A stretch of 64,000 bases of DNA from Lepeophtheirus salmonis. Lineage: Eukaryota > Arthropoda > Copepoda > Siphonostomatoida > Caligidae. Within the stretch, counting starts at the first letter, position 1, and each line of letters opens with the position of its first letter. Below, piece after piece: positions 22,533 through 35,180 of the stretch. A program made the translations under genes and the position numbers. The notes under the pieces were generated by a model. The model saw only the letters and a list, made by a program, of their open reading frames with translations, searched no databases and was not told where the DNA came from. The stretch is from assembly GCF_016086655.4 (NCBI RefSeq), contig NC_052135.2, positions 69,661,702 through 69,725,701 on the forward strand. Direction: 5' to 3'.

Positions 22533-22944
22533 AACCTTCATAGAACTTTTAGGTAATACAAATTCACATTCATACGTTTTAGATAAATCAATGTCTATAG
22601 AAACAATAATCTATAGGTTGCAAATACATAGAGACACAAATTGAACCTTGACTCATATTTGTACTTTGAACCTTAAGATGACTACAGACATGGATATTAA
22701 TTTATGTATACATACTCCTATTGTAATATGGAGGTCAGCAAATATTTATTCAACACTTAGATTTGATCTAAATTGAATAGTTTTTTATCCATTTGTAAGT
22801 ATATACAATGTCAATGCATATTATCATTTAGAGGTGAACCTGGATCTTTAACATATCAGACGACATTACTTGACAACTAACATCCAAATGTACACTGTAT
22901 TTTGTAGTCAGCTGCCGATATTTATCCTTATTTAACCTATTGTC

Positions 22945-23110
22945 AGTGCTCTGAACGCTGATTTGTTGAATTCAAATAAGCTTCTTTTAAGCTGTGAACC
23001 ATTTTCAGGAATTGTTAAAAAATAATTCCATAATTATCAATAATTGGATAACTACTATCAGTTGATTTTGTTCCTTTCCCCCCTTGTTTTTATTAGGAAG
23101 AAAGGTTGCG
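22945..23110 (+). repeat. Dispersed repeat (CTGAACGYTGATTGGTTG family)
   Basis: The core CTCTGAACGCTGATTTGTTGA, GAATTCAAATAAG recurs as TTTTAAATGTTGATTGGTTG plus GAATTCAAATAAGG near 52400, more weakly near 52690 and 54995, and in reverse near 29-75 and 33195-33240. The 52.4-kb copy also shares the downstream AGGTTGTGATTTATAATAAAA-like part. Type unknown; no ORF. Confidence 0.5.
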
Positions 23111-23765
23111 AGATAAAATAATACGACATGATCAATAGGAAAAAATTCAAAATAAGTATATTTGATAATATCCTAAGTGAGGCTTATTCCATAATTTGAG
23201 TTATCTTGTACACTCTTTGTTTGTTGTTGGGCCAAGGGTATCAAGCAAAACAGTTGAAATGTCATTTTTTAAGAGCTATAGTCAAATTACAATTTTTTCT
23301 CACTTTTAGTCATCCTAGTCGATTATAAGGCCTTATTTAAAAGTGATTTTAGTGCGATTCGAGTACGACTCCCCATTTTTTCCTATTCGGTTGTCATCAT
23401 TAATATTATAATTCGATAATATATGTATAACAGATACTTGGACTCCAGCCGCTGTTTTCATGACTTGCGATTTCAATAGAATTAAACTTAATTTTCTTGA
23501 CTTTACTTTAGGCCTACACGAGTAAGCTGGAAAATCCTCAACGTGTTACAAAAAGATTCCGATAAGCCAACTTGACTCACTTTTTTTTCCAAGAAAATAA
23601 AATACATGTAACTTGAAGGTGATGATTTTTTTAAATGTTCCTTTAATTGGTTAGATGGAATTGCACTGATTAAGTATAAGTAAACATTATGGTACTACAC
23701 TTTCTCCATCTAACCTAGGAATCTTCTTTGAAGTCTATTTATTATTATTATTTTCCTCCAGGAAC

Positions 23766-23870
23766 GGCAGGGGCGCAAACCTACGCTTCAAGAGAATAAT
23801 TCCTTCCGAGCGCATTGTCCATTGAGCTTTGTCCTTCCATTATGATTTGATACTTTTGTACCTTTGACTT
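23766..23870 (-). repeat. Short dispersed repeat with coding-like core
   Basis: On the minus strand this encodes MEGQSSMDNALGRNYS. A plus-strand relative at 27930-27975 encodes MESPQLMNNGLGRNYS. Nucleotide similarity extends somewhat upstream. It may be the end of an unidentified mobile element ORF. Two copies only, so purifying selection cannot be judged. Confidence 0.4.
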
Positions 23871-24584
23871 ATAAACAGGTGACTTGATCCCATTTCCAAT
23901 TGGTGGTATATAAAGATATTTAAATGATGTTTCAAAAATATTTGATTTGAATATTTGGAGAACCGTGAGTCTCAAGTCTTGGGTCTTAATATTCAAGTCT
24001 GAAGTCGTAGTTTAATGAGTTCAAATCTTGAATTTGAGTCATCTGCTCCAACGTTGTTATGTTTCAAGACCTATGGTGGAAATTTTAGCACACCTACTAG
24101 AAGGGTTTTAAAAAAACTATATTCAAAAATAAATGAGCTCTTTGTTTGAATAATTACGGATATCTTTAATGTTTTTTTTAGAAAATAAATTTAAGATCTT
24201 CTTTCAATAAGAAATCACTCCGCCACCGTGGAATCTACTCCATGAGAAACATAGTCTATTTTCCTTTACATTAAAGTAAGCAATGGTATGGCTACTTTGT
24301 AAGCTTCCCTTTTTAAGTCAATATTTTAGTGTCAACCATATTTTTTTAATCAAGTACTTATATATATTATGTCATAAATGTTAATAGGAGCTTTTCATCG
24401 AAGCCCTTAAGAGAAAACTGCAAAATAAATTAGGAAAATGCAAATACAAAGAGAGATAATAACTAAAGAATCAAGTCCAATAGCTGGATCGTTTTTAACA
24501 TTATACAGGGGTTTTCAGAATTAAAGCTCCATTACCTTTAGTTTAAATGTATTTTGTGGAGAGAATTAGTGAATTATCCGCTTC

Positions 24585-24700
24585 CAACAGGATATGGTCT
24601 CAGCCCTCCCTGCAAATGAATTACCAGAATGGTGCAAAGACAATTATGAGTACTTTTAGGACAAGACATTTTGGACTCCCTCTTAACCATCTTTACTCTG
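24585..24700 (+). pseudogene. Tc1/mariner transposase fragment
   Basis: The plus strand reads QQDMVSALPANELPEWCKDN then YEYF-stop-DKTFWTPS-stop. This corresponds to the QQDsaPaHta...qeWc.dn...FW.ktfWPPsSPD region of Tc1/mariner transposases, with the second catalytic aspartate kept and two in-frame stops. Beyond 24700 the similarity fades. Short relic. Confidence 0.6.
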
Positions 24701-25093
24701 CAACGTAGGGCATGGCCAAAGGGGAGGCCCATGCCGTTTTCAGGCGGAAAAAGGTTTTTTGAATGATAATTATGAGACAAAACGAAACGAAACAATTTTC
24801 TTGAATGTTTCGATACTAAATGTAACGAAGACGGGATAAAATTTAATACAGTGAAAAGTGACGTAACCAACAAAAAATTAAGTAAAATGTTGTGTGTACT
24901 AACTGTAAGTTAGTGAGAAGGATTCTCCACCAATTCGTTCAGAACAAGGGCATGTACATTTAATGGGATATAAGTCAATTGTAGAACAATATTAAACCTA
25001 TTTATTTATATAAATCATAATCTGTGAGTAAGTTAATTTTATTAATTATACTAATAATAGTAATTCTGGAACACGCTTTATAATATAATATGC

Positions 25094-25345
25094 AGATTAG
25101 GAAATAAGTATTTGACCCCTTGCGGATTTTGTAAGTTTGCCCACGGATTTTCTATGGAATTCTGGTCCGGAGACTGACTAAGTCACTCCATGATATTTTA
25201 TTATTTCTTGAGCTAACCCTTCATTACTTTGGCAGTACGTTTTGAATCATTTTCGTGCTGAAAGTTCCATAACTTTCCAAAGTTATGGCCCAAGATTTCA
25301 AGGGTACATGTCCTCGTCTATCCTTACTTCAATGTGGGTGCAGTC
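25094..25345 (-). pseudogene. Tc1-like transposase C-terminal fragment 1
   Basis: The minus strand reads LWNFQHENDSKRTAKVMKG, stop, LKK, stops, NIMEXLSQSPDQNSIENPWA and then NLQNPQG. This matches the Tc1 pattern w.fQqDNdpkHtak...l.vl.wPsqSPDlNpIEnlW. The aspartate of the QQDN motif is Glu here, and several stops interrupt it. A second, differently decayed copy lies at 25745-25930. Confidence 0.7.
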
Positions 25346-25744
25346 GTGCTTTTCTATTAGCATAGAAACACCCACTTTGACTTATACCCAGCATTTTTCT
25401 CCATTTAAATAATTTTTTGTTGTTCATATAATGTATATTACTCTTAAAATAAACATACTATTACAATTATTGATCTTTTCTTTGTCAGTAGGCAATTTAC
25501 AAAATCGGTAAGAGATTAAATATGTAGTTATTTTCACCACTGTATATGAAAATAATCCGCCCCAAACTACATACTTTCAGACCCCCTTGCTGCTAATATA
25601 TTTTCTTTAGTTTATTCATGCCCAATTTGCTACCAACTAAATTTGAGACATGTTTTCGTTTTCTTTATGGAAAAGGAAAGGCTGAGAGAGACGATAAAGA
25701 TCCCTTCATTATATATATGTACATTTTATAGCATGTACATTGTA

Positions 25745-25930
25745 CAATAGAGGAAATTAATTTTATATGTTGCCCATTTTGTAAGTTTGCCCAATGATGA
25801 AGATTTTCTATGGAACTGAGGTCCAGAAAGTGGCTAGGTAACTTCATGAATTTAGTATGCTTCTTCTTGAACCACTCCTTTATTCCTTTATCTTTTGGGT
25901 ATTTGTCGTACAGGAAGGCACATTACTCAA
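25745..25930 (-). pseudogene. Tc1-like transposase C-terminal fragment 2
   Basis: The minus strand reads YDKYPKDKGIKEWFKKKHTK, then FMKLPSHFLDLSSIENLHHW and ANLQNGQ. It is the same domain end (DNDPKh...wPs.SlDLnpIEnlW) as 25094-25345, uninterrupted over about 60 codons but lacking the upstream catalytic part. The two fragments share the trailing WANLQN segment. Confidence 0.68.
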
Positions 25931-25992
25931 GCCCGTTTTAAGAGCCCTGCCCTGACGGAAGGAGGTTGTTGCCCCATATTTTCTTCACTGTA

Positions 25993-26854
25993 AAGGGAGC
26001 GGGGATCAAATTGTCGCCAAAATATTTTTCTACAAAAAACAACACAAAATATACATTTTTTAACTTTTTTATTGAAAATCAAAACTATGACAAGCATATA
26101 GGTATAGAGTAGCCATTCATTCGATATAATCACCCTTGGCATCAATAATGGCATCAATACGGCCTCTGAACCAGCCGCAGGCTCTTCTGACCATCTCATT
26201 GTACATGTTGCCAAATTCCTCCTTGATGGAGTCCATCAGGCTGGCCTTGGTGCTATGGGGGTGTCTGTTGGTATGTCTCTCGACATAGCCACAGACAAAA
26301 TAGTCCAAAGGATCAAGGTCGGGAGAGTTAGGAGGCCACAAATCCTTGGTTACGACGTCATAACATTGTTCTCGGTTAACCACTGCATGGAGATTTTGGA
26401 CACATGGCAGGGTGTTGAGTCCTGTTGCCACACCCAGGGCCTGTTTCCTGTCTTCATGGAACTGGTAGGACAAAGTCGGTGTCCCTGACCTTCCTGTTGG
26501 AGCCTTCCTCCTTGGGTACCCTCTTTATGGTGGCATCAACTTCCCAGGTGTCCTCTAGCTTCTTACGGATACACTGAACAGTCCGTAAATTCACTCCTAA
26601 GGTTGAAGTAATCGTTGAATGGGAGATTTCACCTCCATTATTAACCAATGCCATGACTACGGCGGACCTCGAAATCTCCTTGTTCCACTTATAGCTCTTT
26701 ATCTCCTCATATGATGACGGCATAATGCTAACTGAACTACGTATAGTCAGCTGACAAGAATAGCTTTCCTATTTGGTAACCGGTTTTTATTTGACAATGT
26801 CGTCTTCAAGTTATCAAGGTTTAAAGTAGGCAACAATTTGATCCCCGCTCTCTG
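25993..26854 (-). mobile_element. Mariner-like transposon with intact TIRs, deleted inside (862 bp)
   Basis: Bounded by TA (25991-25992 and 26855-26856). The TIRs share GAGCGGGGATCAAATTGT exactly, preceded by AAGG at the left and CAGA at the right and followed by YGCC. On the minus strand the N-terminal helix-turn-helix part (26723 down; YKWNKEISRSAVVMALVNNG, STLGVNLRTVQCIRKKLED) is nearly intact. After a deletion come QQDSTPCHVSKISMQWLTEN in one frame and DLWPPNSPDLDPLDYF with GYVERHTNRHPHS in another. The first catalytic aspartate region is gone and a frameshift separates the other two. Ends with DAIIDAKGDYIE. Confidence 0.88.
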
Positions 26855-26859
26855 TATAT

Positions 26860-29800
26860 CAATAAACTCATTTTTACACCATGAAGAGAACTTGGGGAGG
26901 GAAAATCATGCATTTTTTTAAACGATGTACTCGTAATATTTAATAACACATAAAAAACAAATATCTAATCCTTTTTATTCTTCAAATATTTATTTGAATA
27001 AAAGGAAAAAGTATCCAGTTTTATAGCCTAATATTATTAAAGAGTATCCATAGTTTTTATGTCTTTTTTCTCTTGACGTTTTCTGTAATATCTTACATAT
27101 TAATAATTCATTGTAAGAGTGGTTTTTCAAAAATATCAGTAGGTACATTTAAATTAAACCTTCTAAGCAAAATTGAATTGATAAAAAAACAAACAAACAT
27201 GTACATAGTGTTCAGTGAACGCTAAAAGAATCTTGAACAAAGATGAAGAAAAAGAAAAAAGTCCAATGTATTTATTTACACCATAAATAATTAATCCAAA
27301 TCCCAGCTCAAAAGTAATAATAAAAAACATTCTGCTCAAAATGATCAACGTTTCGTAAATCCTAGTATGCTCTGTCCTACGTACGATATCACAATAATCT
27401 ATAAAAAGAAATTGCTAATACTTTTAGATTTTCAAAATGGAGAGAAATAGGATTCATATATCCCAGGCTTAAAAAAACTTAAGATTGCCAGGATTTCAGA
27501 ACTTTTTACATCTCTATATATATACATACAGCCCAACATTTCACAAACATATTTCTATAATTTATAGACTTTAACGGGTCTGTATTCAAATTTCTGGATT
27601 GAGGTGGCAACCTCAAGGGTGTGCACTATCCCTTATAATTGTTCTTGTATTTATTAGACTTGATTTGGACACGATATGATCTTTCAAAAGGGATCCGCCA
27701 ATATATAATTATTTCATTTTGATGATGAATTTGTACAACTTAAAGTATAGAATTTGCACCGCCTCTAAGGGATACATCTGAATAATCTTTATTGATAGAA
27801 ATTGACAATAATTCGTCAAAGAATACAAATGTGATCCAAACTCAATTTAGAGAAATAGCTTTCTTTTTCCAATATCATGTCATGGGACATGTTTTTCTCT
27901 TTAAAATAAAGATATTTTGTATGGAATCACCACAGCTCATGAACAATGGACTCGGGAGAAATTATTCTATTTAATTCAGTCTGTGTACGTTCGCACTCAA
28001 GTGATTCCTAGAGAAAGAAATATACTTTATGTATATGTACTTCAAACAAGATTCTTATGTTAGTTGGAGTATTTGTTATATAAATGAAAAATGTGAATTA
28101 CTTACTTAAATTAAATAAGTTACATGGTTTCAAATACAAATTATTAGAGTTGTTACGATATATTACTCTGCTTCTAAAAACATAAAAGATTAACATTTTT
28201 AGACACGTTTTTTCATTTTAAAACTTTAGTATAGGAAAATATATTCAATTAAGAAAAAATACTGTATTTATAATTACATAAGTTTTGTTAAGCTAAGTTA
28301 TTATTTTTTTAGGTTGACAATATATATTCTTTATTAAATATTTAACAAAATGTCAATTCCTTCACTATTAAGGCCCTATACAACTCAAAGTTGTATGGGA
28401 TGAGTGATCTAAAAGCTTAATTCTGAGCTAGTTTACTGTATTTTATCCCAGTAATTCATTTGTAAAACCTAAGAGCTGGAGTGTATTTGGGATACTAGGA
28501 GGTTTACTTGATGCTCAGGGAAGCGGCTGCGAGTTTCCTGCCTGACCCAGTATAAAGTAAATACTTTCTCATGGCATGAAAGAAAATTGCCTAAACATTT
28601 GTATACCTATACTCAAAATACCAAAATTAGAATCATTATTAAAATTTTAGGGTAATTATTTTTGTTTTATATTTAGCTGTAGAGCTCTTAATTGATTTTA
28701 ATTTCTAAATGTCCCAGGTAACGCCGGGCAAATCCACTCTATTTTTTATTAAACGTATCCCTAAATATATCCACTTAGCATAGTGCATTGCTCTGAAACG
28801 GCTAAATTGTATTCTTCGCGGTGGAGTACCCTCCAAGAAAATTAAAGATAGTACAATCTCTTCATACCTATCTTTCATATTTTTTTTTTTTTTTGATGAA
28901 TATCTAAAATGTATAGCTATTAATATGACGACAATTAATTACTACCATTAATTTTACTAAAAAAATTAAATATCGTAAATTAAATTCCCTTTTTTGCTTT
29001 GAAAAACATTTTTCAAAGGAAAGTAAAGCACGTAAGTCTCATTTAACAACGACTTCGAACTTGACTAAGTAGACTCAAATTGAAAAGGCTTATAATTCGA
29101 CTTGCATTCCAGCTAAAAGAATCGTAAACTCGTAGTTCATTGAGCCCACCACGGACAAAAAATGTACAAAACCAATTAAATTATATCCTAATCATCAGTA
29201 AGGATATTATTTTTGATACTTTATAATATCCTTTAAGGATTAAATTTACCTTTACTATGCTTGAAATCAGAGTAGAGCTGGAAGTTATTGCATTTACATT
29301 CAGCAAACAATTAAGGAAATGCCTACTCATTAACTAAAATTATTTTTCATTATCAATACTTTCTATTCCCATTATGAGTTTTTTAAAATTACACAAAAAT
29401 ATGTTTAAAATAAATAAGTTTTCGCAAGTTATTAAAAATTGTATAAAATATTAATAGGGGATTTTATGAGCTGTTAAATAATGATGGGGGAAAATCTTCT
29501 TTTTATAATAAAAATATAAGAATATTTTCTTTGCTGTTTTTTTGCCGTTACTTTGAAGTTGTGAAATCATAATTTATGAGAAGATTTTACCTAACTTATA
29601 GGTATTACGTACTGGAACGATAAAAAAGGACTTTAAAAATCTAATATATTTGTTTAAAAACCACTGAGTTTATGAATGTTACAAAAGCTGATTAAAAAAA
29701 GAAGAAATGTGTTTGAGTAATGTCATCAAGGATCACACTATATAAGTTTTTGGACTGAACTGAACGGGACTGCAGTTTTCAGTCCTAAAGAAGTACCGAT

Positions 29801-31250
29801 ACAACATAGATATTAGATATCTTACTCGATCACAATAAGTGGAATGAAGACGAATGGTTGGATGTGTTAATTTCAATAAAGTAACTCCCTCAAACCAAAA
29901 TGAATCAAGCCTCTTTTTTGAATGTCAAAATATGTTATTAGTCATCCAAAGTCCAGGACTAAGTGAATTAATATATTAAAGACAAGTCCTTTTGAGATTA
30001 TTCAAATGAAGTATTTTAGGCACCTTAATTACGTAACATTAAAAAGAAGTGAGCGGTAATGACTTCATAGTATATAATACTCCCTACTATGAAATATGTA
30101 TGGTTAATTGCGATATTGATTTGTGCATGTCGTTTCATTCGTGTAGTGTTTGTTCTTTTGCGTATGTTACATTATTGCGTAGTTCAAAAGAGATACATAT
30201 ATATATATAAGAGTTAAGTAACATTCTAAGTCATAATATGTTATATAATTAAGGTTATTTGCATTGAGAAAAGAGAAGTATTAAGTTAAATGTATGTGTA
30301 ACAAACCGAGGCGTAGTAACCATAAATATAACCAATAAAAAAATTACTTTTGAGATAGATATCACGTTTCATGGCATATCTCACAAGATATGACAAGAAT
30401 TGCAATTGGAAGGGACAATTTCGCATATTAATTTTTGTTTATTTTCCACATCTGTGTATATTTTAATAGCAAAGAATTACAAATATTTTGGCATCCTTTC
30501 AAATTGTTTTTTTAGCCCCCTCTGTGAATACCTCCCTACATTTTAGGTATTTGAAAGACGTTTATTCCTTCAGTCAGATACTATACAATATGTCACAAGT
30601 ATTTTCATATATATTTTGCGTAGATGAGTATATTATTATAGATATATCTAATTTCAATTTTATACAAAATAAAATTTAATCAAATCTCCTTACCTCCTCG
30701 GACCACTCTCGTATGATGATGAATAAAAAATTATTTTCTTTAATCTATTTTATTTTGTTGTATCACTCAAGAAACCAAAAAAAATTACACGTTGATAACA
30801 CGGATTTTTATTACTGTCAAAGACAAAATATCATTAAAAACTTGTTAGATTTTTTTATTAATATCCCTTTATACGAAAAAAGGATGAATTGTGAATGATT
30901 GTAATTCAAAAGAGGAAGAATTTTAACTAAAGTTATCTCGAATAAAGAGAGTAAGCGCTCTCCCTCATACTTATCTCGAGAGTCGTGTTCGCTCGCCCGT
31001 TTCTCGTAAAATTATTAGGATTTTTTTTTACTGATTGTAATAGACTATATATTTAACGATAGACAACTATTCCACTGCTTCCCAATTGTTAATGTTCCCT
31101 CTATAAAAAATAATACCATTATCCCACTCAAAACAATACCGTAATAACTCAATCACCGCAAACTATGTATAATAATACCATCAAATAAGAATGTAATCCC
31201 TAATGAACATAAATAAAAAACAAATAAACTCTGAGGAGATACATTCTAGT
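26860..31250. other. AT-rich intergenic stretch, no gene seen
   Basis: Contains the plus-strand repeat at 27880-27975 and a (GGACTGAAC)-type block at about 29750-29800 that resembles blocks at 34.0 and 56.4 kb. Otherwise no coding frame or element end could be supported. Confidence 0.4.
27880..27975 (+). repeat. Short dispersed repeat with coding-like core, copy 2
   Basis: Encodes MESPQLMNNGLGRNYS; partner of 23766-23870 on the other strand. Confidence 0.4.
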
Positions 31251-31254
31251 AGGA

Positions 31255-31545
31255 TTGTGTCCGTCCTCTGTCCAAAAGACGGACACAACACTACATTTGA
31301 GTCTTTAACAATGGTCAGGGAATCTTATTATGACGACAAATTGGTTTAGACTAAATGTAGGAACATTTTTAGGGATGTGTATTTAGAACAATTTGCAAAA
31401 AGAAATGGAAAATCAACATGGTCATCCAGACAATTTTGAAGAATGTTTTGGAGGGGAGGAGCTTAGCTGTCATTCAGCTGTGCTGAGAGAGGAGGGGGAT
31501 AAGGTAATAAACAATGAGAACATTGTGAAGGATTATTTTTATTAT
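31255..31545 (+). repeat. Dispersed repeat family R, copy 1
   Basis: Starts with a small hairpin (GTGTCCGTC...GACGGACAC, 31258-31288) and contains GAGTCTTTAACAATGGTCAG, ATCTTATTATGACGAC, ATGTAGGAACATTTTTAG, TCAGCTGTGCTGAGAGAGGA and GATAAGGTAATAAACAA. The same blocks in reversed order and strand occur at 55950-56235. Partial relatives are at 34590-34760 and 46690-46860. No ORF, so it is likely a non-autonomous element. Confidence 0.65.
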
Positions 31546-32570
31546 TGACTATTTTTCTAGTAGTATACTGTTACTTTAAAAAGGAGCAGTGGAGACCAAA
31601 GACCATTTTGATCTCAGTGGGCCTCGTTTTTAAATTGGCTCTGCTTAAAACTTTTAAAAAAGTGGCAAAACTCGCTACTTAGCTTGAGTAGATTTATGAT
31701 CCATATGAAATCTGCTTTAAAGAATGGCAAAATGTCACTTACTCTTATTTTTAATTTTTTTTTAATATAGTGAAGCACTTTTTTAGGTATAAATCTTCTC
31801 ATATCCTTTCAGTAACAACTCACCTTTAAATAAAAAATATCAAATATCCTTTCAGGACATACACATACTCAAAAATGGGAGTTTTCAACAAGAGCAACAA
31901 CTATCGAAGTGCTTAGGATATAGGTGTAGTTTATAAAAAGGTAGGTATACACATATCAACCCCCTCTTTTTTTTCTATGAAACAAGAAATACCAGTTGAA
32001 CAAGGTACATAATAACCCTAAATAAGGAGCACCATTTACCTATTCCAAACCGTTGCGTTAAGAAAAATAATAAACTATGTAAAAACATGAGTCAATCAGG
32101 AGAATCTTTCCTCTTCCAAAAAGAAACAAAGAAATAAAATTACTCAGTTGTAGTTAGCAGCCAACTATGTGACAATCCTACCTTTAATATATAATAGCAA
32201 ATTGTTTACTGCATAACAAGACTTACTTTGAATTCAGATAATCAACGTTAAGAGCACTAATACATTCTCATAACGCACATAGCAATCTTCATAGTTTCAA
32301 CCATTCCTTCTAAAATTTGGAGATAAAAAAAGCCCCGAAATCAACTGGTATTACACTCCATACTGTTGACTATTTTTTTTTTTAAGGCCCAATAGGAATA
32401 CCTTTATTTATATTTCTCACAAACAAATATTCTATCTGAATATAACATAATCCTTACACATATCTGATATGGGTTAAAAAATTAAACAATAATAAGAAAA
32501 ACAGCAATAAAAATCACATCTTTTTTCATTTTCTTCCATACAAGTACACAAAAGTCCGAACTAACGAGCA

Positions 32571-32924
32571 TTGTCGAAAAAATTAGATAAAACGTCGAGT
32601 TATTTGTCTATTACACCTTCCAAATTTGTTGGTATGGATTTCTTGTTGCATCTACAAGAATATATTATAACCGACACTTTACTGATGATGGCCTCCACCT
32701 TAAAAGCACTGAGAAAATTGGGATCGGTGGCCATTACCAATCAGTTTCTCATGTCGATACTTGTAGTTTTTCTTTTAATTTTACTTCACACATTTTTACA
32801 AAAGGACTCACCCTATTACACTCGTAGAAAATATGTGCTGACGTTTCTATTTTCTACCTATAGAATGTGCAGTTCATACTCTCATCCTCGTTATTTGACT
32901 TGTTCGTATAAATTGATGAGGTAG
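32571..32924 (+). other. Unclassified open frame, 117 codons
   Basis: Open frame with a hydrophobic central part (LMSILVVFLLILLHTFLQ). An alternative frame reads YTDDGLHLKSTEKIGIGGHY. No family recognised, no splice partners and no homologous copy elsewhere in the window. It may be chance or a transposon relic. Confidence 0.15.
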
Positions 32925-34200
32925 GGATTATGTAGTGGATCCATTTTGTTTTGAGTAAGTAAAAGGGTTTTTAAATAGTATTTTTGTATCGAAGTCAGCC
33001 CACGGGAGAACTAGTCTGCCCATGGGTTTGGTTACCAGCTTTTCGTCTGAGGTTTCTCCCCGAACTTCCGTTCCTTTTATTTTTTATTATCTCCAGAGCT
33101 ATAAAAAGGAGTTGGTGGTCCACAACGCCTAGTTTCTTTGTACTTGAGGTCAAAATATCCTCTATTTAATATGGAATATATTCGCTGATCAATCAGATTT
33201 AATTCCAGTTCAAGTAATCAAGGTTCAGAACACTGATAAAGATATCATTGTCCAATGTCCATGTTAGTTGGACGATGCCGTCATAATACAGGGATAAGTA
33301 TGATCAAATAGTACCTTTATAACTTTCCTCCACTAAACAGGAAAATAAATAAATGCATAACATCCGTTGATAGTTAGCCAATTTGTACTAATTGCAGGAG
33401 GTGGGAACTTGTGTTTAGACTTAGGCATGAGTACATATTTTGAAGACTTGTGACTCGACTTGATCTCGTAATCTAAGACTCACAACTCGACTTGGACTCG
33501 GAAGCTATTTTATACTAAACGTACAATAACCCTGAGAGTACCATTAATTATTTTATGGACGTGAAATTAACTTGAAAGAAATTTGAGGACTCAAATTGCC
33601 CCTAATAAAAATAGTCATGGACTTTAAATGGACTCCATGAAAATATCAAATACTTACAACTCGACTCAGACATATAGTACTATCAGGACGGTTTTTAACC
33701 TTTGATAAGATATGTAGAATTATTTTTTATTTATTTATTAGGTAAAATCGATCCCTCGTGACGTCAATGAGGGTGTTTTTCCTCCTTTTAATTATTCCAT
33801 TATAATAGAGTAAATTATTTAACTAATTAACAATAAAATATGCTCGTATTATATTGTATTATAATGAAAAATATAACATTTTTCGCAAGATATGCGCAAT
33901 AATCTTAAGACATATTTCATATGTCCTACTGGGCAAAATAAACCATCCATATTTTAATGAAAAATTACGAGGAACGATAGTCCTAAGGACCGATCCCAAT
34001 TACTGACGGTCTTTATGATCGTCCCAATGATCGATAGTCCTAAGGACAGATAGAACCGGTTCTAAGACATAATTGGACCGGACCAAATGAATAAGGACCG
34101 AAACAATACTACTTGGGATGACTGATGAGTACGTACGTATAAAGGAGCACTCACTTAGTTATAAAAACAAACAAAATTCATATTAATATACCTGTGTTTC

Positions 34201-34475
34201 AAGGTTAATAGAATGTATTTATATTAACCTTGGATTATACGATTAAGACCCTTTTCCGACTGATGTTTGACTTCCACCAATATTTTTAAAAGTGACGTCA
34301 AAGAGTATATACTGTTAATCTTAACATCTTAAGATTTCTAGTATTACATGCTGTTCATATACTGCTGTTATACTTTATGAAGTAAAAATCTATCTGTCCT
34401 GCTCAATAGTCACATTGAAAATTCTGGCAAGCCCAATTACATGATGGTATAACCTTATATTTCTATTAACCTTTG
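34201..34475 (-). repeat. MITE-like family M, copy A (reverse)
   Basis: Ends in AAGGTTAATA at the left and TTCTATTAACCTTT at the right, i.e. terminal inverted repeats. Inside, read in reverse, it has ACCATCATGTAATTGGGCTTG, then the TGACGTCA palindrome, then the TGGTGGAAGTC segment and a T/A-rich end. It matches copies B (38682-38992) and C (58932-59135). The left end carries an extra foldback (AAGGTTAATA...TATTAACCTT). Confidence 0.7.
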
Positions 34476-34589
34476 CCAGTGTTTATATTTTATTCAAGTC
34501 TTAACATATTCGCATTTTGAATTATGAATATAAATATAAATGAAAATCCGGTGTAGAATCGGTATGATTAAAAAAAAAAAGAAACCGAA

Positions 34590-34760
34590 AGTCAATTTGA
34601 AGAATGTTTTGGAGGAACGAAAGAATAATGCTCATGACGTGTCATTAGATCAGCTAAAATCAGCTGTGACAAGAGGGGAAGGAGAAAATGATATAAGCAA
34701 GAACATTCGCTAGAATAACTCCGATGTGGATCTCCAATTCTACTCTGACTCCAACAAGGA
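34590..34760 (+). repeat. Dispersed repeat family R, partial copy
   Basis: Shares TTTGAAGAATGTTTTGGAGG and the downstream CAGCTGTGACAAGAGGGGA with 31435-31500. It then continues with AACTCCGATGTGGATCTCC and CAATTCTACTCTGACTCC, which recur at 46825-46860. It thus links the 31-kb and 46-kb copies. Confidence 0.5.
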
Positions 34761-35012
34761 CATACAATTTTAACTCCGCAACAAATCCTCAGTTCATGTT
34801 CTGAATATAGTTAAATCTATTTAAGAAAGGATGTTCACTCCTCAAGAATTAAATAATAATGACAACTGCTCAGGAAAAGAAAATTCCTTCTTTATACTTC
34901 CAATTAAAAATTAGCGGGCCAGCTAAAAAACACACCGGATTTACTTTATCGAATCTATGCATACGAGAACAATAACAAAAACAAACAAATAGAAACAGTG
35001 CTCTTGTTTTAC

Positions 35013-35180
35013 ATGCACACGCCTCCAATATTTCATTAGTATGTTTACATTGATATTTCTTATATCAAAAATGTTTATATAATTTACATTAGGGAGACAC
35101 GTTGGATACTATAAGCACACGCCTACAATATTTCATAAATATGACTACATTGCTATTTCTTTGAGCAAAATGTTTTTTAT
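35013..35180 (+). repeat. Tandem duplication, about 102-bp unit
   Basis: GCACACGCCTCCAATATTTC at 35018 and GCACACGCCTACAATATTTC about 102 bp later, each followed by ATTGATATTTCTTATATCAA or ATTGCTATTTCTTTGAGCAA and AAATGTTT. Two units, imperfect. Confidence 0.6.

Larger units (their letters stand above)
22533..24580. other. AT-rich intergenic stretch with dispersed repeats
   Basis: No gene seen. Bases 22945-23110 belong to a dispersed family (CTCTGAACGCTGATTTGTTG, then GAATTC, further on GGTTGCGAGATAAAATAA) with relatives at 52395-52600. Bases 23766-23870 are the minus-strand partner of a repeat at 27880-27975. Confidence 0.45.

Noticed and set aside
24700..24873. Minus-strand frame reading ENGMGLPFGHALRC as a gene
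   Set aside because: The plus strand carries the recognisable transposase segment just before it; this frame has no homology I can name.
32571..32924. Candidate small membrane protein
   Set aside because: Kept only as a very low confidence entry: the hydrophobic stretch is expected from T-rich DNA and no supporting signal exists.
33761..33768. Single TGACGTCA as a functional promoter element
   Set aside because: No gene or transcription start is nearby; considered only as part of the overall count.
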